This document shows, piece by piece, positions 18,983 through 27,697 of a DNA stretch of 64,000 nucleotides. Every line of letters starts with the position of its first letter. The stretch's first letter is position 1. Source of the stretch: an uncultured Modestobacter sp. (GTDB taxonomy: Bacteria; Actinomycetota; Actinomycetes; Mycobacteriales; Geodermatophilaceae). The notes beneath the pieces were generated by a model, which was given only the letters and a program-made list of their open reading frames with translations, did not search any database and had not been told where the DNA came from. A program made the translations under genes and the position numbers. The stretch is from NCBI RefSeq assembly GCF_947486615.1, contig NZ_CANKUD010000017.1, positions 28,923-92,922 of the forward strand, in the 5' to 3' direction.

Positions 18983-19975
18983 GTGACACAGCACGCGAAC
19001 CGACCCACGCTGGCGGTGATCGCCGCCGCGGCAGGTGTCTCGTTGCCGACCGTCTCCAAGGTGCTCAACGGCAAGCAGGACGTCGCGCCGGCCACCCGGG
19101 CGCACGTCCAGCAGGTCCTCGACCAGCACAACTACGTCCCCCTGACCCCCCGGTCGCCGGCCCGCCCGCTCGTCGACGTCGTCTTCACCGCACTGGACAG
19201 CCCGTGGGGGATGGAGATCCTGCGGGGGGTGACCGAGGCCGACCTCGAGGTCGTGGTGACGACCAGGTCGCGGTCCTCCGCCGGGGACTGGGTGCAGGAG
19301 CTGATCACCGGCGGTCGTCAGGGCGCCATCGTGGTCACCTCGCGCCTGACCGCGGCCGACCAGCGGCGACTGGGCGGCTCCGAGCTGCCGGTCGTCGTCA
19401 TCGACCCGGTCGACATGCCCGGCCCGGAGGTGCCCAGCGTCGGCGCGACCAACTGGTCCGGCGGCCTGGCCGCGACCGAGCACCTCATCGAGCTCGGTCA
19501 CCGGCGGATCGCCGTGATCGGCGGGCCGGAGGACTACCTCTGCAGCCGGGCGCGCATCGACGGCTACCGGGCCGCCCTCGATCGGGCCGGCATCCCCGTC
19601 GACCCGGCGCTGCTGCGGCACGGCGACTTCCACCACGAGGGCGGGTACGAGCAGGCGCAGGTGGTGCTGGCGCTCGCTGATCGCCCCACCGCCGTCTTCG
19701 CCGGCAGTGACGAGCAGGCCTTCGGTGTGCTGGAGGCCGCGCGCCAGGCCGGCCTGTCCGTGCCGGGTGACCTGAGCGTGATCGGCTTCGACGACCTGCC
19801 GATGGCCCGCTGGTCCTCCCCGCCGCTGACCACCGTCCGTCAGCCCCTGGCCGACATGGGGCGGATGGCCGGGCGCATGCTCCACGACCTCATCACCGGC
19901 GCCCGCCTGGACACCCAGCGGGTCGAGCTGGCCACGCAGCTGGTGCCCCGGGCCTCCACCGCCCGCCCCTCCTGA
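18983..19975 (+). CDS. LacI family transcriptional regulator (probable XylR)
   Basis: The GTG at 18983 has GGAG upstream and gives 330 residues. Residues 8-55 form the LacI helix-turn-helix and hinge (AVIAAAAGVSLPTVSKVLNG), followed by a periplasmic-binding-protein-like effector domain ending in the usual LSVIGFDDLPMARWSSPPLT and VRQPLADMGRMAG. Divergent from xylA, it most likely represses xylA-xylB-ATPase-epimerase until xylose or a xylo-oligosaccharide binds. The effector is inferred only from context. Confidence 0.9.
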   Translation: MTQHANRPTLAVIAAAAGVSLPTVSKVLNGKQDVAPATRAHVQQVLDQHNYVPLTPRSPARPLVDVVFTALDSPWGMEILRGVTEADLEVVVTTRSRSSAGDWVQELITGGRQGAIVVTSRLTAADQRRLGGSELPVVVIDPVDMPGPEVPSVGATNWSGGLAATEHLIELGHRRIAVIGGPEDYLCSRARIDGYRAALDRAGIPVDPALLRHGDFHHEGGYEQAQVVLALADRPTAVFAGSDEQAFGVLEAARQAGLSVPGDLSVIGFDDLPMARWSSPPLTTVRQPLADMGRMAGRMLHDLITGARLDTQRVELATQLVPRASTARPS

Positions 19976-19981
19976 GCCCTC

Positions 19982-20002
19982 GCCGGGACCGCTCGTCCCG
20001 GC
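19982..20002. terminator. Hairpin between convergent regulator and GH51 genes
   Basis: GCCGGGAC and GTCCCGGC form an eight-base-pair stem with loop CGCTC just after the LacI stop and 19 bases from the end of the convergent arabinofuranosidase gene. It could serve both directions; there is no obvious T tract, as is usual in high-GC actinobacteria. Confidence 0.5.
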
Positions 20003-20020
20003 ACGTCCCGGCGGGGGTGC

Positions 20021-21529
20021 TCAGCGGAGGGACACCGCCGTCCACGAGACCGGCGGGAGGGTCACGCGCAGGGTGCCGTCGGCCAGCGTCGCCCGCGGGT
20101 TCGGCCGCAGCCCGACCCGGTCGGGCTGCTCGCTGGTGTTCGCCGCGTGCGGGTCGGGGTCCGACAGCGTCAGTGCCTCCTCGACGGTGCCCACGCCCAG
20201 CGCCGACACGTCCACCGAGACCTCGGCCTCCTCGGACTGCGACCGGTTCACCAGGAACAGCGCCGCCGTGCCCGCCTCGACGTCCGCGGTGGCCGCGGCG
20301 TCGACCAGCGGCACGTCACCGTGCTCGGCCGTGACGTGGCTCGGGCCCTCGACGTCCAGCTGGAGGGCGACGCCCCGCGCCAGCCGGGAGGTGGTCGCGA
20401 AGGGGAAGAACGTCGTCTTGCGCCACGCCGGCCCCTGCGGCTCGGCGGCGATGGGTGCGATCACGTTGACCAGCTGGGCCATCGAGGCGCTGGTCACCCG
20501 GTCGGCGTGGCGGATCAGCGACATGAGGACGTTGCCGACGACGACGGCGTCGGCCACGGTGTAGGGCTCCTCGCTGATGGCCGGCGCGACCGGCCAGTCG
20601 TCGATCCGCGTGGGCAGTCCCGCCTGGACCCTCGAGGCGTACCAGACGTTCCACTCGTCGAAGGAGATGTCGATCCGCTTCGGGCTCTTGCGCACCGACC
20701 GGACGTGGTCGGCGGTGGCGACGACGGTCTCGATGAAGTGGTCGGTGTCGGTCGCCGACGCCAGGAAGGAGTCCAGGTCGCCGTCCTTCTCCTCGTAGTA
20801 GGCGTGGCAGGAGATGAAGTCGACGTCGTCGTAGGCGTGGGTGAGCACCACCCGCTCCCACTCCCCGAAGCTGGGCATGCCCGCACCCGACGAGCCGCAG
20901 GCGACGAGCTCGAGGTCCGGGTCGACCTGGCGCATGGCCTTGGCGGTCCGGGAGGCGAGCTTGCCGTAGTCCTCGGCGGAGAGCTGGCCGAGCTGCCAGG
21001 GCCCGTCCATCTCGTTGCCCAGGCACCACATCCGCACGTCGAAGGGCTGCGTGCGCCCGTTGCGAATCCGCTGCTCGGCCAGCGCCGTGCCGGCGGGCAC
21101 GTTGGTGTACTCCAGCAGGTCGAGTGCCTCGAGCGTGCCGCGGGTGCCGAGGTTGACGGCGAGCATCAGCTCGGCGCCGACCTGCTCCAGCCACGCGGCG
21201 AACTCGTGCAGGCCGACCTCGTTGGTCTCCGTGCTGTGCCAGGCCAGGTTGAGCCGCACCGGACGCTGGCTGCGCGGTCCGACGCTGTCCTCCCACCGGA
21301 ACCCGGAGACGAAGTTGCCGCCGGGGTACCGGACCGTCGTCACCCCCAGCTCCTTCACCAGGTCCAGTACGTCCCGGCGGAAGCCGTCCCCGTCCGCCGT
21401 CGGGTGCGCCGGCTCGTGGATGCCGCCGTACACCCCGCGGCCCATGTGCTCGACGAAGGCACCGAACAGCCGCCGGGACACCGGGCCCACCGGTCGCGCC
21501 GGGTCCAGCGTGAGCCGTGCGCGGAGCAT
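20021..21529 (-). CDS. GH51 alpha-L-arabinofuranosidase
   Basis: The 502-residue enzyme has the GH51 barrel followed by a C-terminal beta domain. The acid/base Glu173 is in WCLGNEMDGPWQ and the nucleophile Glu292 in ISFDEWNVWY; RYPGGNFVSGFRWED near residue 70 is also family-specific. It removes arabinose side chains from arabinoxylan oligosaccharides. No signal peptide is present, so it works in the cytoplasm. It is last in the GH10-GH3-CE7-GH51 unit, and its start shares one base with the stop of the esterase reading frame. Confidence 0.95.
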   Translation of the reverse strand: MLRARLTLDPARPVGPVSRRLFGAFVEHMGRGVYGGIHEPAHPTADGDGFRRDVLDLVKELGVTTVRYPGGNFVSGFRWEDSVGPRSQRPVRLNLAWHSTETNEVGLHEFAAWLEQVGAELMLAVNLGTRGTLEALDLLEYTNVPAGTALAEQRIRNGRTQPFDVRMWCLGNEMDGPWQLGQLSAEDYGKLASRTAKAMRQVDPDLELVACGSSGAGMPSFGEWERVVLTHAYDDVDFISCHAYYEEKDGDLDSFLASATDTDHFIETVVATADHVRSVRKSPKRIDISFDEWNVWYASRVQAGLPTRIDDWPVAPAISEEPYTVADAVVVGNVLMSLIRHADRVTSASMAQLVNVIAPIAAEPQGPAWRKTTFFPFATTSRLARGVALQLDVEGPSHVTAEHGDVPLVDAAATADVEAGTAALFLVNRSQSEEAEVSVDVSALGVGTVEEALTLSDPDPHAANTSEQPDRVGLRPNPRATLADGTLRVTLPPVSWTAVSLR

Positions 21530-22548
21530 CAGACCTCCTGCGAGGACGCGGGAGCCGGCTCGGCCGCCGCTGGGTCGGAGAGCAGGTCGCGCAGCCAGGT
21601 GAGCTGCTCCCGCTGCTGGTGGAACTGGCCGCCCTCGTGGTCGTTGAACGGGTAGACCCGGATGTCCTTGCGGCCGGCGTAGGCGTTGTAGGCCGCGAAC
21701 ACCGTGGACGGCGGGCAGATCTGGTCCATCAGGGCCACGGAGAACAGCGCCGGCGCCGAGGCCCGGCGGGCGAGCACCGCGCCGTCGAAGTAGCTCAGCG
21801 TCGCGAAGACGCGGTCGACGCGGTCGCGGTGGGCCTTGAGGTACCGGACCAGCTCCCCGTACGGGTCCCCCGGGGCGATGCGCGCGGCGCGCGGGAAGTC
21901 GCAGAGGAACGGCACGTCGGGCATGACCGCCCGCACCCCCGGCGCGAGCGCCGAGACGGCCAGCGCGATGCCGCCGCCCTGGCTGATGCCGGCGGCCGCG
22001 ACCCGGTCGCCGTCGACCTCGGGGTGACCGCGCAGCACCGCCACGGCCCGGACGGCGTCGGTGTAGACCCGCCGGTAGTAGTACTCCTGCGGCGACAGCA
22101 CGCCCCGGGTCAGGAACCCCGGCTGCGCGGCGGCCGAGCCCACCGGGTCACCGGTGTCCCCCACCGTCCAGCCGCTGCCCTGGCCACGGGTGTCGACGAC
22201 CAGCTGGGCGAACCCGGCCGAGGCCCAGAAGACGTGTTCGTGCGGCAGCCCCCGGCCACCGTTGTAGCCCTGGAACTGGACGACCCCGGGCAGCGGCGCG
22301 TCCCCGCGCAGCGCGCGGGCGGGCAGGTGCAGCCAGGCGTGCACCGGCGAGCCCCCCGCCCCGGCGAACGACACGTCGAGGGTCTCGACGGTCGTCAGCC
22401 CGGAGTCGACCGGCGTCCATGAGGCGTCCAGCGGCCACCGACCCGCCTCCTGCAGGGTGCCGTCCCAGAACTCCTGCAGGTCGTCGGGCGCCGGCAGGTG
22501 CGGGGTGTAGCGCCGGAGCTCCTCCAGGGGCAGGTCGGTGTGCGGCAT
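21529..22548 (-). CDS. Acetyl xylan esterase / cephalosporin-C deacetylase family (CE7)
   Basis: The 339-residue alpha/beta hydrolase carries the CE7 motif set: RGQGSGW (oxyanion region) at about 121-127, nucleophile Ser189 in GISQGGG, Asp275 in ALMDQICPPST and His304 in NDHEGGQ. It would remove acetyl groups from imported xylo-oligosaccharides. The ATG at 22548 overlaps the GH3 stop by one base (TGATG); the much longer frame to 23811 is a shadow of GH3. There is no signal peptide, as expected for the intracellular CE7 group. Confidence 0.93.
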   Translation of the reverse strand: MPHTDLPLEELRRYTPHLPAPDDLQEFWDGTLQEAGRWPLDASWTPVDSGLTTVETLDVSFAGAGGSPVHAWLHLPARALRGDAPLPGVVQFQGYNGGRGLPHEHVFWASAGFAQLVVDTRGQGSGWTVGDTGDPVGSAAAQPGFLTRGVLSPQEYYYRRVYTDAVRAVAVLRGHPEVDGDRVAAAGISQGGGIALAVSALAPGVRAVMPDVPFLCDFPRAARIAPGDPYGELVRYLKAHRDRVDRVFATLSYFDGAVLARRASAPALFSVALMDQICPPSTVFAAYNAYAGRKDIRVYPFNDHEGGQFHQQREQLTWLRDLLSDPAAAEPAPASSQEV

Positions 22549-24890
22549 CAGCCGTCGCGCCGGTGGTCGACCGCCGTCTCGGGGTGCAGCTGCCGGTCGA
22601 ACCCGACGGTGCGGCGGCTGCCGGTGAGGGTGCACCGGAGGACCTGCCGCACGTCGGTGCTCGACGCGCCCACCCGGAGCTCCACCTCGCCCGGCTCGAC
22701 GATCCGCGCACCCGCCCGGCCGGTGAAGGAGGTGAGGTCGGCGTGCAGCCGGAAGCGCACGGTCGCCGCGCCGCCCGCCGCGAGGTCGACCCGCTGGGCG
22801 GCCATCAGCGCCTGCACGGGCCGGACCACCTCGGCGGCGACGTCGTGCAGGTAGACCTGCACCACCTCGGTGACCTCCCGGTCGGTGTCGTTGCGGAGCT
22901 CGACCTCCACCTCGGTGGTCCCGGCGGTGTCCCACTCCGCACCGGTGCCCAGCCGGACGTCGCCCCAGGTGGCCGAGCCGTACCCCAGGCCGTAGCCGAA
23001 GGGGAAGAGCGGCGTCGGGTCGACGCTGCTCACGTCGGTCTGCCGGCCGAGCGCCGCAGCGAGGTAGGTCCCCGGCTGACTGCTGCCGGCGCGGGGGAAG
23101 CTGACCGGCAGCCGGCCCGACGGGCCGACCCGGCCGCTGAGGACGTCGGCGATCGCCGGGCCGCCCTCCTCGCCGGGGAAGAACCCGCACACCACCGCGG
23201 CGAGCCGGTCGACCTGCCGGGACAGCTCGTACGGGCGGCCGACCAGCAGGACGAGCACCACCGGGGTGCCGGTCGCCAGCAGTGCCTCCAGCAGCTCCTC
23301 CTGGCGACCCGGCAGGCGGAGGTCGACGGCGTCGCAGCCCTCGCCGGAGGTGCCGTTGCCGAACAGCCCAGCCTGGTCGCCGAGGACGGCGACGCACACG
23401 TCGGCCTCGGCGGCCGCGCGTGCGGCGGCCGCGATCGCCTCGTCGTCGCCGCCCACCACCGGGCAGCCCTGCGCGACCACGACGTCGTACGCCTCCGGTG
23501 CGGCCTTCATCGCCTCGGCGAGCGTCGGGATGTCGACGCCCACCGGCACCTCCGGGTGGTGCACGCCCACGTGCATCGGGAAGGAGTAGCAGCCGAGCAT
23601 CGCCTGGGCGGTGTCCGCACGGGGACCCACCACCGCCAGCTTCGCCCCGGCCTGCAGCGGCAGCGTCCCGTCGTTGGCCAGCAGCACGACCGAGCGGCGG
23701 GCGAGGTCGCCGGCCACCGCCCGTGACTCCTCGGAGTCCAGCGAGACGGCCCCGTCCAGGACGGCCGGCGAGTCGGGCGACCAGTCGGCGTCGAGCAGAC
23801 CGAGCTCGCACTTCTGCAGCAGCACCCGGCGCAGCGCCCGGTCGACCAGTGCCTCGTCCACCGCACCGGCGCGGACCGCCTCCACCAGCGGCTGGCCGTA
23901 GCAGGCCACCGTGGGCAGCTCCACGTCGATCCCGGCCTCGAGGGCGAGCGCGGCCGCCTCCCCGGGCGAGCCGGCGACACCGTGCAGGGCCTGCAGGAAG
24001 GCGATCGAGAAGTAGTCGGCGACGACCGTGCCGGTGAACCCGTACGTCTCCCGGAGCAGCGACGTCAGCAGCGCCGGGTCGCCCGCCGAGGGGACGCCGT
24101 CGACGTCGGTGTAGGAGTTCATCACCGACCGCGCCCCGGCCTTGAGGGCCATCTCGAACGGCGGCAGGAACACGTCGGCGATCTCCCGCGGCCCGGCGGA
24201 GACCGGGGCGAGGTTGCGGCCGGCCCGCGAGGCGGAGTAGCCCACGAAGTGCTTGAGCGTCGCGACGATCCCGCTGGACTCCAGGCCGCGGACGTAGGCG
24301 CTGCCGATCGTGCCGACCAGGTGCGGGTCCTCGCCCATGGTCTCCTCGACCCGGCCCCAGCGCAGGTCACGGGCCACGTCGAACACCGGGGCCAGCCCCT
24401 GGTGGACGCCGAGCCGGCGCATGTTGTCCCCGATCAGGGCACCCATCCGCTGCACGAGCTCCGGGTCGAAGCTGGCCGCCCAGCACAGCGGTGACGGGAA
24501 CACCGTCGCCGTCCACGCGGCCAGGCCGGTGAGGCACTCCTCGTGCACCAGCGCCGGGATGCCGAAGCGGCCCGCGGCCATGATCTGCCGCTGGCTCTCC
24601 GCCAGCCCCTTGGCCCCCACCAGCGGGTCCACCGGGGCGGTGCCGAACGGCCGGGTCAGCTGACCGAGTCCGCTGCGGATCAGCTCCTCCCAGTCGACCG
24701 GCGCCGCGGCCATCTCGTGCTGGTGCGGGGCGACCTCACCCCCGGTGGCGTCGATGCCCACCCACACGCCGTAGAGCTGCGCGACCTTCTCCTCCAGGGT
24801 CATGCGGCCGAGGAGGTCCGCCACCCTGTCCTCGGACCGGGCGTCCGCGTCGCGCCAGAGCGCAGGGCCGTTGTCGACGTTCGTGACCAT
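22548..24890 (-). CDS. GH3 family beta-xylosidase/beta-glucosidase
   Basis: The 780-residue protein has the three-part GH3 build: barrel (about 25-340) with the substrate pocket KHFVGYSASRAGRNLAP and nucleophile Asp292 in VVADYFSI, an alpha/beta sandwich (about 380-600), and a fibronectin-III-like C-terminal domain. The neighbours (GH10, CE7, GH51) make beta-xylosidase the likeliest activity, but GH3 substrate choice cannot be read safely from sequence. No secretion signal is present. It is 124 bases downstream of the GH10 gene. Confidence 0.92.
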   Translation of the reverse strand: MVTNVDNGPALWRDADARSEDRVADLLGRMTLEEKVAQLYGVWVGIDATGGEVAPHQHEMAAAPVDWEELIRSGLGQLTRPFGTAPVDPLVGAKGLAESQRQIMAAGRFGIPALVHEECLTGLAAWTATVFPSPLCWAASFDPELVQRMGALIGDNMRRLGVHQGLAPVFDVARDLRWGRVEETMGEDPHLVGTIGSAYVRGLESSGIVATLKHFVGYSASRAGRNLAPVSAGPREIADVFLPPFEMALKAGARSVMNSYTDVDGVPSAGDPALLTSLLRETYGFTGTVVADYFSIAFLQALHGVAGSPGEAAALALEAGIDVELPTVACYGQPLVEAVRAGAVDEALVDRALRRVLLQKCELGLLDADWSPDSPAVLDGAVSLDSEESRAVAGDLARRSVVLLANDGTLPLQAGAKLAVVGPRADTAQAMLGCYSFPMHVGVHHPEVPVGVDIPTLAEAMKAAPEAYDVVVAQGCPVVGGDDEAIAAAARAAAEADVCVAVLGDQAGLFGNGTSGEGCDAVDLRLPGRQEELLEALLATGTPVVLVLLVGRPYELSRQVDRLAAVVCGFFPGEEGGPAIADVLSGRVGPSGRLPVSFPRAGSSQPGTYLAAALGRQTDVSSVDPTPLFPFGYGLGYGSATWGDVRLGTGAEWDTAGTTEVEVELRNDTDREVTEVVQVYLHDVAAEVVRPVQALMAAQRVDLAAGGAATVRFRLHADLTSFTGRAGARIVEPGEVELRVGASSTDVRQVLRCTLTGSRRTVGFDRQLHPETAVDHRRDG

Positions 24891-24991
24891 GCTTGGGAGA
24901 GTCCGTCCTGTGTCGTCGTTGCTGGTGCGGCGACCCGAGGGCCGCGGTGCCGGGGACGGCCGCGGCGGGCGTCACGCCCGCCCCATCCTGC

Positions 24992-25014
24992 CCGGCACCA
25001 GGGTGGGGTGCCGG
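24992..25014 (-). terminator. Hairpin directly after the GH10 gene
   Basis: CCGGCACC and GGTGCCGG pair around a seven-base loop directly next to the GH10 stop; a second stem, GGCGGGC/GCCCGCC, lies 10 bases further on (24964-24982). Since GH3 follows on the same strand, they may act as partial terminators or mRNA stabilisers that set the ratio of GH10 to the other enzymes. Confidence 0.45.
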
Positions 25015-26307
25015 TCAGGGGAGAGTGACCACCGGCGTCGGCGCGTCGGGTCGCAGCTGCCAGGAGGCGGTGCCGCCGGCCGCGGAGATCGAGTACCGGC
25101 CGGCCCAGCCACGCACGGCCACCCGGCCCTCGCCGTCGGTCCGCAGCCGGGTCGGAGCCAGCCACCAGTCGTCCTTGACCAGGCCGCGGAGGGCGTCGTA
25201 CGCGGGCTTGGGCGTGCCGTCGGCGCGCACGAGCCCGGCGGGGGCACCGAGCCAGGCGCCCCGGTCGGTGATCCCCCAGTAGGTCACGGCCTGCACCGCG
25301 GGGTGGGCGAGCAGGCTCCGGTAGTGCCGGACGACGTCCTCGGCCTGCCGCTCCTCACCGGCCGTGGTGGAGGGCCACTCGGCGACCCGGTGGTCGTTGA
25401 GGTCCACGATCTCGGGCGGCATCAGGTCGCCGGAGACCAGGGTGGTCTCGGTCCAGTGCAGCGGCAGCCCGTAGCGGGCGAACCGGTCGCAGATCTCCTG
25501 CGTCCGCTCCTCGCCCCAGTAGCCCTGGTGCATGTGGCTCTGCAGGCCGATCGCGTCCACCTGGACCCCGGCCTCCAGGACCCCCTCGATCAGGCACTCG
25601 TAGGCCGTGCCCAGGTTGAAGTCGTTGAGCACCAGTCTCGTGGCCGGGTCGGCCCCGCGCGCCTCGTCGAAGGCGAGCCGGATGGTGGGGATCCGCCCGA
25701 TGCGCCGGCACAGCCGGGTGATCGCGTTCTGCCGCTCCTCGTTGGCGAACACCGGCATGATCACGACCTCGTTGATCGCGTCCCAGGTGTCGACCAGACC
25801 GGCGAGGGAGCCGACCTCCCGCCGCACCCGCGCCCGCACGATCTCCTCGGCCTCGGCGTCGGGGTGCTCCCGCAGCCAGTCCGGGGCCAGCGTGTGCCAG
25901 ACCAGTGGATGGCCCTTGACCGATACGCCCCGGTCACGGAACCACCGGGCGGCAGCCTGCAGGCGGGCGGTGTCCGGCTGCCCCTCCACCGGTTCGAACC
26001 CGGCCCAGTAGAAGGGCAGCGTCGCGGTGTTGAACACGTCGAGGAACAGCTGCTCGAGCCGTCCGGCGACCTCGGGGTCGGCGCCGCCGAAGACGTCCTC
26101 CCGGCCCGCCCCCTGCTCCTCGTTGGCCAGCCCGACGAAGTCGAACCCGATGTTGCCGAAGGCGAACTCGTGCCCGACCTGCTCGACCAGCACCTCGCTG
26201 TCGGCGACCGGTGAACCGTCGGCGCGCTGGACGGTGAGGGTGGCGTCGATCGATCGGACCGCATGGACGGCAGTGTCGGTGGTCACGTTCGAAATCGTTA
26301 TCGACAT
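25015..26307 (-). CDS. GH10 endo-1,4-beta-xylanase, intracellular
   Basis: From the ATG at 26307 the protein has 430 residues with the GH10 barrel at about 40-360. The acid/base is Glu180 in WDAINEVV and the nucleophile Glu287 in LHWTETTL; GHPLVWH and the late WGITDRGAWLG are also diagnostic. No signal peptide or carbohydrate-binding module is visible, so it acts on short imported xylo-oligosaccharides. The start is uncertain: neither this ATG nor the GTG at 26286 has a good ribosome site, and the ATG lies inside a candidate operator, which would favour the GTG. Confidence 0.93.
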   Translation of the reverse strand: MSITISNVTTDTAVHAVRSIDATLTVQRADGSPVADSEVLVEQVGHEFAFGNIGFDFVGLANEEQGAGREDVFGGADPEVAGRLEQLFLDVFNTATLPFYWAGFEPVEGQPDTARLQAAARWFRDRGVSVKGHPLVWHTLAPDWLREHPDAEAEEIVRARVRREVGSLAGLVDTWDAINEVVIMPVFANEERQNAITRLCRRIGRIPTIRLAFDEARGADPATRLVLNDFNLGTAYECLIEGVLEAGVQVDAIGLQSHMHQGYWGEERTQEICDRFARYGLPLHWTETTLVSGDLMPPEIVDLNDHRVAEWPSTTAGEERQAEDVVRHYRSLLAHPAVQAVTYWGITDRGAWLGAPAGLVRADGTPKPAYDALRGLVKDDWWLAPTRLRTDGEGRVAVRGWAGRYSISAAGGTASWQLRPDAPTPVVTLP

Positions 26308-26391
26308 CGATTGACAACGCAAGTCTCCGCTGCGACCTTCGACAACGTGTTGCACGCCACGTCGGCGTGCGAAATGACGAAGGGGTCAGAC
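26286..26391. promoter_or_regulatory. Divergent control region, GH10 unit / ABC transporter unit
   Basis: Between the leftward GH10 unit and the rightward ABC unit lies an AT-richer patch with an imperfect inverted repeat, GTTATCGA (26297-26304) against TTGACAAC (26311-26318), six of eight pairs around CATCGA. TTGACA at 26311 also looks like a -35 box for the transporter genes, although no good -10 follows at 17 bases. TTCGACAACGT (26338-26348) repeats an 11-mer found upstream of xylA. The layout fits a LacI-family operator shared by both units; the binding protein would be one of the two LacI regulators here. Confidence 0.45.
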
Positions 26392-27690
26392 ATGCGGCGT
26401 TCGGGGCGAGCAGCTCTCACGGTGCTGTGCAGCAGCGCGGTGCTGCTGACGGCCACTGCCTGTGGTGGCGGTGGCGACAGCAGCTCAGCGAGTGGTGACG
26501 GGGACGACACGATCACCTGGTGGCACAACTCCAACAACGAGCCCGGCCGGGGTTACTACGAGCAGGTGGCCGCGGACTTCGAGGAGGCCAACCCGGGGAC
26601 CCAGGTCGAGGTCGTGGCCATGGCCCACGAGGACATGGTCGACCGGCTGGCGGCCGCCTTCCAGAGCGGTGACCTGCCGGACGTGTACATGGAGCGCGGT
26701 GGCGGCGAGCTCGCCGACCACGTGGAGGCCGGCCTGGTCCAGGACCTCTCCGACGAGGTCCCCGACACGATCGAGACGCTCGGCGGCAACGTGTCCGGGT
26801 GGCAGGTCGACGGCCAGACCTACGCGCTGCCGTTCTCCGTCGGCGTCGTCGGCTTCTGGTACAACACCGCGCTCTTCGAGCAGGCCGGCATCACCGAGGC
26901 GCCCGAGACGATGGAGGACCTCTACGCCGCCATCGACCAGCTGAAGGCCGCGGGCATCACGCCCATCTCGGTCGGCGCGGGCGACAAGTGGCCGGCCGCC
27001 CACTACTGGTACTACACGGCGCTGCGGGCCTGCGGCCAGGACGTCCTCGAGGACGCGGTCACCAGCCTCGACTTCACCGACGAGTGCTTCGTGCAGGCCG
27101 GCGAGGTCCTGGCGGAGCTGCTGGACACCGAGCCGTTCAACCCCGGCTTCCTCACCACGCCGGCGCAGGAGGGCGCCTCCTCCGCCTCCGGCCTGCTGGC
27201 CACCGACCAGGTCGCGATGGAGCTGGCCGGACACTGGGAGCCCGGCGTCATGCAGGGCCTGACCGATGACGGTGCGGGCCTGGGCGAGAACACCGGCTGG
27301 TTCGCCTTCCCGGAGATCGAGGGTGGCGCGGGCGACCCCGAGGCACAGCTCGGCGGTGGCGACGCGTGGGCCGTCTCGACCGGCGCCACCGACGGGTCGG
27401 TCGACCTCGTCGAGTACCTCCTCTCCGACGAGGTGCAGACCGGGTTCGCGGAGAACGACATGGGTCTCCCGACCAACCCGGCCGCCACGGGCGCCGTCTC
27501 CGACCCGGCGCTCGCCCAGCTGCTCGAGGTCCGCGACGCGTCCCCGTACATCCAGCTCTACTTCGACACCGCCTTCGGCGCGTCGATCGGTGGCGCGATG
27601 AACGACTCGATCGCCCTGCTGTTCGCCGACCAGGCAACCCCGCAGGACATCGTGGACGCGACCATGCAGGCCGCCGAACTGGAGAAGTGA
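26392..27690 (+). CDS. Sugar ABC transporter solute-binding lipoprotein (CUT1)
   Basis: The ATG at 26392 follows GAAGGGG; the frame is open further upstream but that part is non-coding leader. The 432-residue product begins with a lipoprotein signal ending in LTATACGGG (modified Cys at about residue 23), then a Ser/Gly linker and a bacterial extracellular solute-binding domain of family 1 (ITWWHNSNNEPGRGYY, DLPDVYMERGGGELADHVEAG). It should capture xylo-oligosaccharides outside the membrane for the two permeases that follow. Confidence 0.93.
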   Translation: MRRSGRAALTVLCSSAVLLTATACGGGGDSSSASGDGDDTITWWHNSNNEPGRGYYEQVAADFEEANPGTQVEVVAMAHEDMVDRLAAAFQSGDLPDVYMERGGGELADHVEAGLVQDLSDEVPDTIETLGGNVSGWQVDGQTYALPFSVGVVGFWYNTALFEQAGITEAPETMEDLYAAIDQLKAAGITPISVGAGDKWPAAHYWYYTALRACGQDVLEDAVTSLDFTDECFVQAGEVLAELLDTEPFNPGFLTTPAQEGASSASGLLATDQVAMELAGHWEPGVMQGLTDDGAGLGENTGWFAFPEIEGGAGDPEAQLGGGDAWAVSTGATDGSVDLVEYLLSDEVQTGFAENDMGLPTNPAATGAVSDPALAQLLEVRDASPYIQLYFDTAFGASIGGAMNDSIALLFADQATPQDIVDATMQAAELEK

Positions 27691-27697
27691 CCCACCG

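Noticed and set aside
22548..23811. N-terminal extension of the CE7 frame
   Set aside because: It is the shadow of the GH3 gene; the esterase starts at 22548 with a one-base overlap.
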